Shown in pieces: positions 24,431-33,898 of a DNA stretch of 64,000 bases (the first letter of the stretch is position 1; the number at the start of each line of letters is the position of its first letter). The notes below the pieces were generated by a model. The model saw nothing but the letters and a program-made list of their open reading frames with translations, made no database searches and was not told the DNA's origin. The position numbers were made by a program, and so were the translations under genes. Source of the DNA: QHXM01 sp032160705 (GTDB lineage: Bacteria; Acidobacteriota; Blastocatellia; Pyrinomonadales; Pyrinomonadaceae); NCBI GenBank assembly GCA_032160705.1, contig JAVHVE010000060.1:150222-214221 (forward strand). Reading direction: 5' to 3'.

Positions 24431-25416
24431 GACAGGCGCGCGCTTCCCATGAGATAGACGACGATGGAGAGCCTAGCAAGCAAGAGCTTCAGCGTCGGAT
24501 GGAAGAGGCGCGCGAAACCATTACCCAAACCGTGACGGAGATTAAAGAGACAGTGACTAACCAATACTACTCAATGAAAGAGACGGTTTCCGACGCGCTC
24601 GACTGGCGTCATCATTTCCGCAAGAACCCAATTGCCTTCAGCATCGGCGCGCTCTCGGTCGGCGCTCTGGTGGGCTACGGGCTGGCAGGCGCGCTCAAAG
24701 GCAACGGCAATGACCGTGAAGGCTATCCTTCGTCTGATGAGAGCGATGTCTATGCCCGGACGAATGCGACGCCTTCGAGGTATGAAGATTCGCGCGAGGA
24801 GGCGGCGCGTCATTCAGCTTTTCATGGCGGCTCATTTGCGGCTCAACCGATCACCGACGGTTCGCATGAAGCTTCAGACTATGGACGCGGTTCGTCCGCT
24901 GAAGCTGAAGACGATGACGAGAGCAATGTGGTGCGCATCTCTCAGGGCGGCTCTTACAGTTACAGCGCTCCACGCGAGGAGCAGCGGGAACAGACGCCGG
25001 AGAAGCCCGGCCTGTTTGAACGCTTCAAAGAGACGCCCGCTTATGATCGTCTCCAAACGGAAGTGGCAACGCTCGGAGATCGTTTCATCGAACAGTTGTC
25101 CAGCACGGCCCAAACAGTTGTGCTGCCCGCGCTCTTCAATAAGATCAAGGAATTGTTCGGCGTAGACCTTTCCGGCAAACAAGGCCAGCAGTCGCAGGGC
25201 GACCGGCAGCCCCAGGATGCCGCACCCGCTAATACGGGAGCAAAGGCTGCGAGCGCGTCGGCTTCAAACGCCTCCGCATCCCTGGCATCAGCTTCACGCG
25301 GCTCTGCTGCTTCGTCTTATGCCACGAGCGAGAATCGCGGCTACGGCGCTCAAGGGGCGACAGGCGAAGCCGACAGAGGCGGTGAAGAAAGCTCCGTCCT
25401 TGATTTAGACCGCTGA
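24409..25416 (+). CDS. YqjD/DUF3618-like membrane protein with long disordered tail
   Basis: A 335-aa protein overlapping the preceding gene by 22 bp. Residues ~20-60 are a charged helix typical of DUF3618/DUF883 proteins (KQELQRRMEEARETITQTV). A hydrophobic segment follows (FRKNPIAFSIGALSVGALVGYGLAGA). The rest is acidic, Ser/Ala-rich and largely disordered, with one helical island (GLFERFKETPAYDRLQTEVATLGDRFIEQL). It forms an operon with the two preceding genes. Role inferred only by family: envelope-associated, possibly stress-related. Confidence 0.65.
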   Translation: MAEEGTLGQARASHEIDDDGEPSKQELQRRMEEARETITQTVTEIKETVTNQYYSMKETVSDALDWRHHFRKNPIAFSIGALSVGALVGYGLAGALKGNGNDREGYPSSDESDVYARTNATPSRYEDSREEAARHSAFHGGSFAAQPITDGSHEASDYGRGSSAEAEDDDESNVVRISQGGSYSYSAPREEQREQTPEKPGLFERFKETPAYDRLQTEVATLGDRFIEQLSSTAQTVVLPALFNKIKELFGVDLSGKQGQQSQGDRQPQDAAPANTGAKAASASASNASASLASASRGSAASSYATSENRGYGAQGATGEADRGGEESSVLDLDR

Positions 25417-25450
25417 GGCTCAGGCGCGGCGACCTGTATTCAAAGACACG

Positions 25451-25483
25451 AGGGCGAGCTTTCAAATCAGGCTCGCCCTTTGT
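25451..25483 (+). terminator. Terminator stem after the YqjD/YqjE-like operon
   Basis: AGGGCGAGC (25451-25459) pairs perfectly with GCTCGCCCT (25471-25479), followed by TTTGTGATATAAAAA. The T-run is short. Confidence 0.6.
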
Positions 25484-25514
25484 GATATAAAAACTATTCA
25501 CGCATTAGTGGAAG

Positions 25515-26480
25515 ATGCAGGAAAGCGCCATCTTAAATCTTCAAAGCGAAGCGCAGGCCGCGAAACCCGGCCTCTCGCACCCGGCTGTCATTATCAATGC
25601 TTCTTCGGGAACAGACGATAAAGCCCAGGCGCGCGAGCTTCTCGCCGATACCTTTGCTTCAAGCCGGGTTGAGGCACACATCTCTCTGGCCAGGAGCGGC
25701 GAGGAGATCATTGACCTTGCGCGTCGCGCTGTCCGAGACAATTGCCAGCCGATTATCGCGGGCGGCGGCGACGGGACAATCAATACGGTCGCCTCCGTCC
25801 TCGTTGACACTAATCGCACGCTCGGAGTGCTGCCGCTCGGCACGCTCAACCATTTCGCCAAAGATTTGAATGTCCCGCTCGATTTAGAAGCGGCGGCGCG
25901 AGTCTGCCTGGAAGGGCGCGAGGCTCTGGTTGATGTCGGTGAAGTCAATGACCGCATCTTTCTCAACAACTCCAGTCTAGGTCTTTATCCGAGCATCGTC
26001 CGGCATCGTGAAAAGCAGCAGCAGCAGTTGGGGCGCGGCAAGTGGCCTGCGTTCGTCTGGGCGACGCTCACCATGCTGAAACGCTATCCGTTTCTGACCG
26101 TGCGCTTGAGCACGGACGATGAGCGGATGATTCGTCACACGCCGTTTGTCTTCGTCGGCAACAACGAGTATGAGATGGAGAGTTTCAATGTCGGCGCACG
26201 CTCTTGCATAGATGCAGGTCTTTTGAGTCTCTACGTCGCTCACCGGACGGGTCGCTTAGGGTTGCTGCGTCTGGCCTGGCGCGCGCTCTTTGGCGGCCTG
26301 CGCGACGAAGAAGATTTTAGTGCCATGTGCACCAAAGAAATCTGGATCGAGACCAGGCATCCGAAGCGCCTGCGCGTCGCCACGGACGGCGAAGTCACAA
26401 TCATGACCACGCCGCTGCACTACCGCGTGCGTCCCGGCGCGCTGCGCGTCCTCGTACCGAAAGGAAGGGATGAGGGATGA
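25515..26480 (+). CDS. Diacylglycerol kinase-family lipid kinase
   Basis: A 321-aa soluble lipid kinase of the DagK/YegS family. Motifs: AVIINASSGTDDKA at the start, the nucleotide loop IIAGGGDGTINTVASVL, LGVLPLGTLNHFAKDL, VDVGEVNDRIFLNNSSLGLY and the C-terminal RVATDGEVT with LRVLVP. It phosphorylates a lipid such as diacylglycerol or a sphingoid/ceramide at the membrane surface; the exact lipid is not decided. The stop codon (26478-26480) lies inside the first GGGATGA units of a heptad hairpin, so the last residues (GRDEG) are repeat-encoded. Confidence 0.88.
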   Translation: MQESAILNLQSEAQAAKPGLSHPAVIINASSGTDDKAQARELLADTFASSRVEAHISLARSGEEIIDLARRAVRDNCQPIIAGGGDGTINTVASVLVDTNRTLGVLPLGTLNHFAKDLNVPLDLEAAARVCLEGREALVDVGEVNDRIFLNNSSLGLYPSIVRHREKQQQQLGRGKWPAFVWATLTMLKRYPFLTVRLSTDDERMIRHTPFVFVGNNEYEMESFNVGARSCIDAGLLSLYVAHRTGRLGLLRLAWRALFGGLRDEEDFSAMCTKEIWIETRHPKRLRVATDGEVTIMTTPLHYRVRPGALRVLVPKGRDEG

Positions 26481-26557
26481 GGGATGAGGGATGAAAGAAA
26501 GATTATTCAACATTGAGTAATTTTCCTTCATCCCTCATCCCTCCGCCCTCATCCCTT
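26461..26557. repeat. Heptad hairpin, GGGATGA family
   Basis: Left arm is four GGGATGA units (26468-26493); right arm TTCATCCCTCATCCCTCCG, CCCTCATCCC. It spans from inside the lipid kinase stop codon to 9 bp before the phosphoesterase ATG. Confidence 0.92.
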
Positions 26558-26565
26558 AAATAATT

Positions 26566-27429
26566 ATGCGGACACTCGTACATCTCTCCGATCTTCATTT
26601 TGGACGAATTGATGAGGCGTTGCTTGAGCCTGTGATTGCGACCGTGGCGGAGATCAAGCCGGATGTCGTCGTCGTCTCAGGGGATTTAACGCAGAGAGCG
26701 CGGAGTCACCAGTTCAAGGAGGCGCGGAAGTTTCTGGATAAATTGCCTTCGCCGCAGATTATCGTGCCCGGTAATCACGACGTGCCGATGCACAACGTCT
26801 TTGCGCGGTTTCTTCAACCGCTCGACAAGTATAAAGAACACATCACGGACGATCTCTCGCCGTTCTACGCGGATGAAGAGATCGCCATCCTCGGCATCAA
26901 CACCGCACGCTCTCTGACTGTGAAAGACGGACGCATCAATGAAACGCAGATTGCCGCCATCCGCGAACGCCTCTGCCCCTTCCCTGACGAAACAATAAAA
27001 ATCATCGTCACGCATCATCCCTTCGATCTGCCGGAAGGTCACCACCGCGAAGACGATCTGGTTAATCGCGCGCAACTGGCGATGGAAGCGATTGCCAAGT
27101 GCGGAGCCGACGTCTTGCTGGCCGGACATCTGCACGTCAGCCATACAGGCCACAGCTCCGCACGCTACAAGATTGCAGGCCACAGCGCGCTCGTCGTTTC
27201 CGCCGGAACGGCCACGTCAACGCGCGGTCGCGGCGAAACCAATTCGTTTAACGTGCTCCGCGTCCGGCATCCATTCATCAACGTCGAACGCCTTTCATGG
27301 CAACCCGAACGCGCCCAGTTCACGCCGTCTTCAACCGAACATTTCAAACATTCGCCCGACGGGTGGGCGCGCGTCCCGGACGAAATGGCTGCCGACATAG
27401 TTTATGAGGCTGAGAAGACGAATCCATAA
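26566..27429 (+). CDS. Calcineurin-like metallophosphoesterase (CpdA-type)
   Basis: A 287-aa class III phosphodiesterase. All metal-site blocks are present: HLSDLHFG, VSGDLTQRARSHQF, VPGNHDVP, VTHHPFDLP and LLAGHLHVSHTG. This is the cAMP phosphodiesterase/Icc branch by motif spacing, but the substrate is not proven. The ATG lies just after the 3' arm of the GGGATGA hairpin with no clear Shine-Dalgarno sequence. The M16 genes follow 66 bp downstream. Confidence 0.87.
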   Translation: MRTLVHLSDLHFGRIDEALLEPVIATVAEIKPDVVVVSGDLTQRARSHQFKEARKFLDKLPSPQIIVPGNHDVPMHNVFARFLQPLDKYKEHITDDLSPFYADEEIAILGINTARSLTVKDGRINETQIAAIRERLCPFPDETIKIIVTHHPFDLPEGHHREDDLVNRAQLAMEAIAKCGADVLLAGHLHVSHTGHSSARYKIAGHSALVVSAGTATSTRGRGETNSFNVLRVRHPFINVERLSWQPERAQFTPSSTEHFKHSPDGWARVPDEMAADIVYEAEKTNP

Positions 27430-27495
27430 AAGGAATCCTGTGCAGGGAAAATTCAATAGCAACTTTTCAACCCTTTAATTATGGAGCAACTCAAA

Positions 27496-28863
27496 ATGCG
27501 TCGTTTATCTCTTGTTCTGCTCGTCCTCGTGTGTGCGCTCGGCCTGGCGACGACTGCGCTGTTGCCGCCCACCTCGGCGCAGGTGAAAATCCCGCGCCTT
27601 AACTTCAAAAATCGCACTCTCGCGAACGGGATGCGGGTCTTGAGCGTTGAAGATCATCAAAGCCCGACCGTCTGCATAGAGGTCTGGTATCACGTCGGCT
27701 CGAAGGATGACCCGGACGGGCGCAGCGGATTTGCCCACCTCTTCGAGCACATCATGTTCAAGAGCACAAAGAATATGAAGTCGGAGATGATGGATCGTCT
27801 AACGGAAGATGTCGGCGGCTTAAACAATGCTTTCACGGCCAACGACGTGACGGTCTACTACGAGGTTGTGCCTTCTAACTACCTTGAGACGTTACTCTGG
27901 GCTGAAGGCGACCGGCTGGCGGGTCTCAATGTTGACGAGGCCAATTTTCATTCCGAGCGCGATGTCGTCAAAGAGGAGTTCCGGCAAAGATACCTCGCGC
28001 CGCCTTACGGCAAACTCTCCTACTACATGACCCAACACTCTTTCATGACGCATCCTTATAAGCGTCCCGGCATCGGCAACATCGAAGAGTTGAATGCCGC
28101 TTCGATTGAGGACGTGCGCGCCTTTCATCGCTCCTTCTACCGCCCGGACAACGCCACGCTCGTCGTCGTCGGCGATTTCGATCAGAAGCAGCTCGACGCA
28201 TGGGTTGATAAATACCTCGCGCGGATTCCGAAACCCGACATCCCGCTTCCGCGCGTCAGCGTCAAAGAGCCGCAACGCACCGCCGAGCGCGTCTTCACCG
28301 AATACGGGCCGAACGTTCCGCTTCCGGCAGTTGCGTTCTCCTACTTGATTCCGCCCCAGGCAGACGCAGACAACCACGCCTTGCGCGTGGCCGCCGCCAT
28401 TCTTTCCGCAGGCCGCTCGTCCAGACTCTATCAATCGCTCGTCTACCGGCAGCTCGCCACGTCGGCCACAGCCAACGCAGCGCTGCGCGAAGACATTAGC
28501 CTCTTCAATCTCACCTCAATCCTGGCGAGCGGCAAGAAGGCTGAGGTTGTCGGGCGGGCGCTTCTTGATGAGATACGGAAGCTGCAAGATGATCCCGTCT
28601 CAGCCGCCGAGCTTGAGAAGGCTAAGAACCAACTGGTCACAAATCAACTACGCGATCTGGAGACGAATAACGGCAAGGCAGACGCGCTCGGAGAGGCGGC
28701 GGTGCTGCTTAATGATCCGAACCGCGTCAACACGGACATCGAGCAGCTTCAGGCGGTCACGGCAACGGACGTACAGCGCGTGATGAAGAAGTATTTCACC
28801 GATCAGAACCGCGTGGTTCTCTACTATCTGCCCGAATCCGAGCGTCCGAAGGGAGAAAAGTAA
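27496..28863 (+). CDS. M16 zinc peptidase, catalytic subunit
   Basis: A 455-aa secreted pitrilysin-family peptidase. ATG 27496 is preferred over 27481 because GGAG (27483-27486) lies 9 bp before it and the signal peptide then starts MRRLSLVLLVLVCALGLAT. The zinc motif HLFEH is intact, followed ~75 residues later by the family glutamate region SERDVVKEEFRQRY. The C-terminal M16 domain begins near PAVAFSYLIPPQAD. It pairs with the next gene, which lacks the zinc motif, giving the alpha/beta arrangement seen in mitochondrial processing peptidase and many bacterial pairs. Its TAA and the next ATG are 1 bp apart. Confidence 0.92.
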   Translation: MRRLSLVLLVLVCALGLATTALLPPTSAQVKIPRLNFKNRTLANGMRVLSVEDHQSPTVCIEVWYHVGSKDDPDGRSGFAHLFEHIMFKSTKNMKSEMMDRLTEDVGGLNNAFTANDVTVYYEVVPSNYLETLLWAEGDRLAGLNVDEANFHSERDVVKEEFRQRYLAPPYGKLSYYMTQHSFMTHPYKRPGIGNIEELNAASIEDVRAFHRSFYRPDNATLVVVGDFDQKQLDAWVDKYLARIPKPDIPLPRVSVKEPQRTAERVFTEYGPNVPLPAVAFSYLIPPQADADNHALRVAAAILSAGRSSRLYQSLVYRQLATSATANAALREDISLFNLTSILASGKKAEVVGRALLDEIRKLQDDPVSAAELEKAKNQLVTNQLRDLETNNGKADALGEAAVLLNDPNRVNTDIEQLQAVTATDVQRVMKKYFTDQNRVVLYYLPESERPKGEK

Positions 28864-28864
28864 G

Positions 28865-30358
28865 ATGAATGTTTTGAGAAGAACATTGAGACACGCATTG
28901 CTCTCAACCACGCTCGTCGGGCTCAGTCTCGCGGCGCTGCCCGCAACTTCTCTGGCTCAGCAGGAGACACCTCCGCCGCCGTCGAGCCCGCGTCAGGTTC
29001 GCTTTCCCAAACCTGTTGAGAAGACATTGAAGAACGGCCTGCGCGTCATCGCGGTCGAGCGCGAGGGTGTGCCGCTTGTCACCACGCAATTATTAGTCAG
29101 GGCGGGCGGCGAGACAGACCCTCAGCAGCTCTCAGGTCTCGCGCAGATGACCGCCACGCTGCTCACGAAGGGAACGACCACGCGCAGCGCCACGGAAATC
29201 GCTCAGGCGATTGAAGCCCTGGGCGGCACGCTCAACACGGGCGCGCGCTGGGATGCGTCAACGGCGAGCGTCAACATCATGTCGTCGCGGCTCGCGCAGG
29301 CGATGGAGATTCTGGCTGATGTCGTGCGCCGTCCGGCCTTCAAAGATGAAGAGATCGAGCGGCTGCGCCAGCAATCTCTGGATAGTCTGCGCGTCGCCCT
29401 GCGCGATCCCGGAACGATTGCAGCCCTGGTCGCCTCGCGCGTCGTCTTCGGCGATTCAGCTTACGGTCACCCGCTCGGCGGCACTCCGCAAACGCTGCCA
29501 AGCATCAAACGCGATGACATCCAACGCCTGCACCAGAGCTACTACCGACCTGACAACGCAGTGCTCGTTATCGGCGGCACAATCAAACCCGCAGAGGCTT
29601 TCAATCTCGCGGAGCGCTTCTTCGGCGACTGGCAAAAACCAGCCGAGACGCTTCCTGCTGCAAGCACTACAGCAAGCGCGATGCAGACAGGCGCGAGCCA
29701 GCGCGTCATCGTCATTGACAAGCCGGACGCAGGGCAGGCTGCGGTCGTGCTTGCCCGGACGGGGATTAAGCGCGTCGATCAGGACTACTTTCGTGGTCTC
29801 GTCGCCAACTCAATCCTGAGCGGTTATTCGGGAAGGCTTAATCAGGAGATTCGTATCAAGCGCGGACTCAGCTATGGCGCGGGAAGCTCTCTGGATGTTC
29901 GCCGCGATGTCGGCCCATTTGTTGCTTCAGCGCAGACCAAGAATGAATCCGGGGCAGAGGTCGCATCGCTCTTGATGGGAGAACTGGCAAGGCTTGCCGA
30001 CGGGCAGCTTTCTGATGTCGAGATGACACCGCGTAAGGCTGTGCTCATCGGAAGCTTCGCGCGCAACCTGGAGACTTCAGGCGGCCTTGTCAATCAGGTC
30101 GCCGCGCTCGCTCTTTATGGTCTGAGCCTGGACGAGATTAACAGTTACATCAAGAGTGTGGAGGCGATAGGCGCGAGCGACGTGCGGCAATTCGCAGGCG
30201 GACGACTTTCATCGAAGGGCGCTCATCTCATCATCGTCGGCGACGCGAACAAATTCCTTGAAGCCTTGCGCAAGCAGTTCCCCAACGTCGAAGTCATCCG
30301 CGAAGCCGACCTCGACCTCAACAGCGCAACCCTGCGTCGCAGCACAAATCTGCCATAA
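28865..30358 (+). CDS. M16 peptidase, non-catalytic partner subunit
   Basis: A 497-aa secreted protein (signal peptide to about SLAQQ). The position equivalent to the zinc motif reads GLAQMTATLL instead of HxxEH, so it cannot hold zinc there. The late region keeps GYSGRLNQEIRIKRGLSYGAGSS, the Arg-Tyr signature provided in trans by partner subunits. It follows the catalytic gene with a 1-bp gap, so the two probably form a heterodimeric periplasmic peptidase. A Pro-rich segment (ETPPPPSSPRQ) marks the mature N-terminus. Confidence 0.9.
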   Translation: MNVLRRTLRHALLSTTLVGLSLAALPATSLAQQETPPPPSSPRQVRFPKPVEKTLKNGLRVIAVEREGVPLVTTQLLVRAGGETDPQQLSGLAQMTATLLTKGTTTRSATEIAQAIEALGGTLNTGARWDASTASVNIMSSRLAQAMEILADVVRRPAFKDEEIERLRQQSLDSLRVALRDPGTIAALVASRVVFGDSAYGHPLGGTPQTLPSIKRDDIQRLHQSYYRPDNAVLVIGGTIKPAEAFNLAERFFGDWQKPAETLPAASTTASAMQTGASQRVIVIDKPDAGQAAVVLARTGIKRVDQDYFRGLVANSILSGYSGRLNQEIRIKRGLSYGAGSSLDVRRDVGPFVASAQTKNESGAEVASLLMGELARLADGQLSDVEMTPRKAVLIGSFARNLETSGGLVNQVAALALYGLSLDEINSYIKSVEAIGASDVRQFAGGRLSSKGAHLIIVGDANKFLEALRKQFPNVEVIREADLDLNSATLRRSTNLP

Positions 30359-30361
30359 GCC

Positions 30362-30430
30362 CGATTGCGGAATGCGGATTTCGGAATGCGGATTAAAGAT
30401 AAGGGTCTTTTAATCCGCATTCCACAATCG
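30362..30430. repeat. Heptad hairpin, GCGGAAT/GCGGATT family
   Basis: Left arm GCGGAATGCGGATTTCGGAA plus GCGGATT (units of 7); right arm AATCCGCATTCCACAATCG. It lies between the stops of the convergent M16 gene and the small membrane protein gene and may end transcription from both sides. Confidence 0.88.
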
Positions 30431-30450
30431 AATTCATCACTGCTTTTCAA

Positions 30451-30786
30451 CTACTCTTTCTTAATCACAGTTTCACGTTCATGAACGACCGCCGTCCGGT
30501 CACGGCCACGCCGCCCGCGCGAGGCGAAGATGACGATGAGTATGATTGCCAACAGCGCGATCCCACCGAGGATGAGCCAGAATGGGTCTACCCACGTCGT
30601 CGTTGTCTGTGAGGGTGGTTGACTGCTGGTGGTCGTGGTTGTCTTCGTAGTCTGTGTGCTGCTACCACCGCCTCCCTGAGTTGAAGTGCTATTCTGCGCC
30701 AGCGCCGTTGCAGCCAGCGGCGCAACGATTAAGCCGACGATCAGCAAGCACGTCCTGATTGCTGCGGAAACGTTAAAGGTTTTCAT
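30451..30786 (-). CDS. Small secreted/membrane protein with Thr/Ser-rich linker
   Basis: A 111-aa protein. Start chosen at 30786 (MKTFNVS) because AAGGAG lies 10 bp upstream; an in-frame upstream ATG is 1 bp from that site and so less likely. It has an N-terminal signal or anchor (CLLIVGLIVAPLAATALAQ), a ~40-residue Gly/Ser/Thr/Gln linker, then a membrane helix (PFWLILGGIALLAIILIVIFA) and a basic tail ending VIKKE. No known domain. The layout recalls small acidobacterial WDPFW-type tail-anchored proteins; function unknown. Confidence 0.65.
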   Translation of the reverse strand: MKTFNVSAAIRTCLLIVGLIVAPLAATALAQNSTSTQGGGGSSTQTTKTTTTTSSQPPSQTTTTWVDPFWLILGGIALLAIILIVIFASRGRRGRDRTAVVHERETVIKKE

Positions 30787-30946
30787 GGGCAACATTCTCC
30801 TTCTTCTCATTGTCAATCTAAGCTCTGGTTCACAGGTAAGTCACGCCGCTTCATCTTGAGGGTATGAGTTGGCTCCATTGGGGGAATATTTTGTGTGGAC
30901 AAAGCTGGTTGTACGCCAATTAGGGGGCCAAGTCAATCAACAATTT

Positions 30947-31005
30947 AAAAAGGTCAAAGGCGAAAGGACGTTGAATCTCAACGTCCTTTCGCCTTTGACC
31001 TTTTT
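30947..31005 (-). terminator. Perfect 28-bp hairpin after topA (AGGTCAA/AGGCGAA heptads)
   Basis: The stem 30947-30974 pairs without mismatch with 30978-31005 around a 3-nt loop. The arms consist of AGGTCAA, AGGCGAA and AGGACGT heptads. On the minus strand the stem ends in TTTTT, 14 bp past the topA stop, so it is a strong terminator candidate and also a member of the heptad class. Confidence 0.85.
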
Positions 31006-31018
31006 ACTTTTCCTTACT

Positions 31019-33586
31019 TCAGCTTGCGACTCTCTGGTCGCTCGTCGCCACAGGCTTGGTCGTGACGGTGGGAGAGTCCACCTCCGCACGATACCCGCAG
31101 CCTTCCTTCGCGCAGTAGCGCACAGTGCCTTCCTTCTTCGTCGTCTTCAGGAGCGTAAACGGCGCATTGCAATTCGGGCAGGGTTCAGCGACGGGCTTAT
31201 CCCAGAAGACTGTGTCGCACTTCGGATACTCCGAGCAGCCGTAAAATGCTTTGCCGCGCTTGGATTTCTTGACGACGATCTCGCCGCGACAACCCGGACG
31301 CGGGCAGGCCACTCCCGTCGTCTCGCGTTTAATGTAATTGCATTTCGGGTAGTTTGAGCACGAGATGAATTCGCCGAAGCGCCCGTGGCGCAGAACAAGC
31401 TGCGCGCCGTCCACAGGGCACTTTTCGTCTAGCGGGACGGGGGCGGGGGCGACCGCGCCGCTCCTGGCGATCTTGCGTATGTTGCGACATTCTGGATAAC
31501 CCGTGCAGCCGAGGAATTGCCCGAAACGCCCGCGCTTCAAAGCCATCGGCTTGCCGCACAACTCGCACGTCTCGGCCTCCGCTTCTTCGCCCGCGCCGCT
31601 CGCTTGTGCTTGGCCTGCCTTCGCAGATGATGCTGCTCCAGCGCCGCTCGCTTCCGTCTCGGCACTGGCAGGCTTTGCGATTTCGCGCGTCGTGCGGCAT
31701 TCGGGATAATTCGAGCAGGCAAGGAACTGGCCGAAGCGTCCGAACTTGATGACCATCGGTGCGCCGCAATTCTCGCAAATCTCGTCGGTTGGAATCGCCT
31801 GTTGCTTGGCCGCGCGCATCTGCTTTTCGGCGTCCTTCAAATCTTTCGCAAACTTTCCATAGAACTCATGCAGCGCCGCCGTCCACTTCAGCTTCCCTTC
31901 TTCAATCTCGTCCAGCTCCTCTTCCATCCGCGCCGTATAAGACTCATTAAAGAGATCGTTGAAGCTCGCCACCAGCAGGTCGTTGACGGTCGTTCCCAGA
32001 GCCGTCGGATGAAAGCGTCCCTCATGCTTCTCGACATACTCGCGGTCGAGAATCGTCGTCATAATGGCCGCGTAGGTCGAAGGGCGGCCAATGCCCTTCT
32101 CTTCAAGCGCCTTGACGAGAGTTGCTTCCGTGTAGCGCGGCGGCGGCTCCGTAAAATGCTGGTCGGGCGTAACTGCGTTGAGCTTCAACGCCTCGCCTTT
32201 TTCCACGAGCGGCAATTTGCGTTCTTGCTCTTCGTCATCCTCCGTCTTCTCGTCGCGCCCCTCCTGGTAAACTTTCAGGAAGCCGTCAAACTTCTGCACA
32301 GAACCCGTCGCGCGGAAAATGAAGCGTCCGGCCACAATGTCAATCGTCGTCTGGTCGAAGATGGCCGCAGTCATCTGCGAAGCGACGAAGCGTTGCCAGA
32401 TTAAGCGATAGAGCTTCTGTTCTTCTTTGTTGAGATACTTCGCCACCGCATCGGGCGTGCGCGTCACATCCGTCGGGCGAATCGCCTCATGCGCATCCTG
32501 CGCCCCCTTCTTCGAGCGATAGTGGACAGGCTTTTCCGGCAGGTAGGCATCGCCGTACTGTGCGCCGACAAACTCGCGCACTTCGTTCAATGCCGCGTCC
32601 GAGACGCGCGTCGAATCCGTTCGCATGTAGGTAATCAGACCGACCGCGCCTTCCGAGCCGACTTCCACACCTTCGTACAATTTTTGCGCGAGCATCATCG
32701 TCTTCTTCACCGCGAAGCCGAGCTTGCGCGAAGCTTCCTGCTGCAACTTCGACGTGATGAAGGGCGGAACGGGATTGCGTTTGCGCTCCTTGGTCGTGAC
32801 ATCCGCGACCGTGTAGCTCTGCTTTTCAGCCTCCGCGACGATTTCCCTGGCCTGCGTCTCATTGCCAATCAGGATTTCATTCTTCTTGATGTCCTGATCG
32901 AAGTTGGCGGTCTTCACGGTCTGCTCGCCGATTTTCAACAGGCGCGCATCGAAGGCAGGCGGCAACTTCGCGTTGAGATTCGCAGTCACCGTCCAGTATT
33001 CGGTTTTAACAAATGCCTCAATTTCGCGTTCGCGCTCGACCACCATCCGAAGCGCGACGGATTGCACGCGACCCGCGCTCAGGCGTCCCCCGACGGTGCG
33101 GCACAACAGGGGCGATACTTTGTAACCGACTAACCTGTCCAGCAGACGACGCGCCTGCTGTGCGTCAACCAGATTGGCGTCAATCTCTCTCGGATGAAGG
33201 AAAGCATCCTGCACGGCGCGTTTGGTGATCTCGTTGAACATCACGCGGTAGGAAGGTTTTTTGGGGCGCTTAGGGACAATCTCTTCCGCCAGATGCTGGC
33301 AGATGGCTTCGCCTTCGCGGTCAGGGTCAGCGGCCAGATAGATTGTTTCGGCATCTTTGGCAGCCCGCTTCAAATCGCTGATGATTTTTTTGTTGTTTCG
33401 CTTTTTCGAGTCAGGAATCACCTCGTAGGTCGGCTCGAAATCATGTTCGACATCCACGCCCAATCCCTTCGACGGTAAATCCTTGATGTGGCCGATAGAG
33501 GCCATCACCAGATAATCTTTCCCTAAATATTTATTGATCGTCTTCGCTTTCGCGGGCGATTCGACGATAACCAGATTCTTTGCCAT
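31019..33586 (-). CDS. topA: DNA topoisomerase I
   Basis: An 855-aa type IA topoisomerase that relaxes negative supercoils. The N-terminal Toprim domain starts LVIVESPAKAKTINKYLG and has the acidic triad region AADPDREGEAI. The catalytic tyrosine is in GLITYMRTDSTRVS, near residue 320. The core ends around residue 600 and is followed by five Cys4 modules: CENCGAPM, CELCGKPM, CPVDGAQL (a variant whose second Cys is replaced), CPRPGCRG and CPNCNAPF. An Ala/Ser/Glu-rich linker divides the first and second modules. Full length for the family. dprA lies upstream on the same strand, a common pairing. Confidence 0.96.
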   Translation of the reverse strand: MAKNLVIVESPAKAKTINKYLGKDYLVMASIGHIKDLPSKGLGVDVEHDFEPTYEVIPDSKKRNNKKIISDLKRAAKDAETIYLAADPDREGEAICQHLAEEIVPKRPKKPSYRVMFNEITKRAVQDAFLHPREIDANLVDAQQARRLLDRLVGYKVSPLLCRTVGGRLSAGRVQSVALRMVVEREREIEAFVKTEYWTVTANLNAKLPPAFDARLLKIGEQTVKTANFDQDIKKNEILIGNETQAREIVAEAEKQSYTVADVTTKERKRNPVPPFITSKLQQEASRKLGFAVKKTMMLAQKLYEGVEVGSEGAVGLITYMRTDSTRVSDAALNEVREFVGAQYGDAYLPEKPVHYRSKKGAQDAHEAIRPTDVTRTPDAVAKYLNKEEQKLYRLIWQRFVASQMTAAIFDQTTIDIVAGRFIFRATGSVQKFDGFLKVYQEGRDEKTEDDEEQERKLPLVEKGEALKLNAVTPDQHFTEPPPRYTEATLVKALEEKGIGRPSTYAAIMTTILDREYVEKHEGRFHPTALGTTVNDLLVASFNDLFNESYTARMEEELDEIEEGKLKWTAALHEFYGKFAKDLKDAEKQMRAAKQQAIPTDEICENCGAPMVIKFGRFGQFLACSNYPECRTTREIAKPASAETEASGAGAASSAKAGQAQASGAGEEAEAETCELCGKPMALKRGRFGQFLGCTGYPECRNIRKIARSGAVAPAPVPLDEKCPVDGAQLVLRHGRFGEFISCSNYPKCNYIKRETTGVACPRPGCRGEIVVKKSKRGKAFYGCSEYPKCDTVFWDKPVAEPCPNCNAPFTLLKTTKKEGTVRYCAKEGCGYRAEVDSPTVTTKPVATSDQRVAS

Positions 33587-33898
33587 TTTGTTTTAATATC
33601 TCACTCTGGTGGCGGGTCTGTACTGAAGAATTCCTTCAACTGAAGATGCCCGCCACGCCATAATTGTTAATTACAATTTCGACTGCGTAAGTTGTCTAGT
33701 ATTGAACACACTATTTGAAAATAACATCATTACTGACTCCAAAGTCAAATGCAGTGGCACGCACATTCATTAACGACGGACATATCTCCCCAACTTGAGA
33801 CGAGCACCTTTGAAGCGATAAAAGTTGATTTGGTTGGCTGTGAGTTGATTCTCTGATTTGAATCGCACGCGTCGAAATAGGATTGAGGGGGGATTACT
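33587..33898. other. Non-coding region upstream of topA
   Basis: No gene is supported; the ORFs here are out-of-frame overlaps. It is AT-richer than its surroundings. TTGACT (minus strand, 33743-33748) is the best -35-like hexamer, followed by AT-rich sequence, but no good -10 is spaced at 17 bp. It probably holds the topA promoter. Confidence 0.35.
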
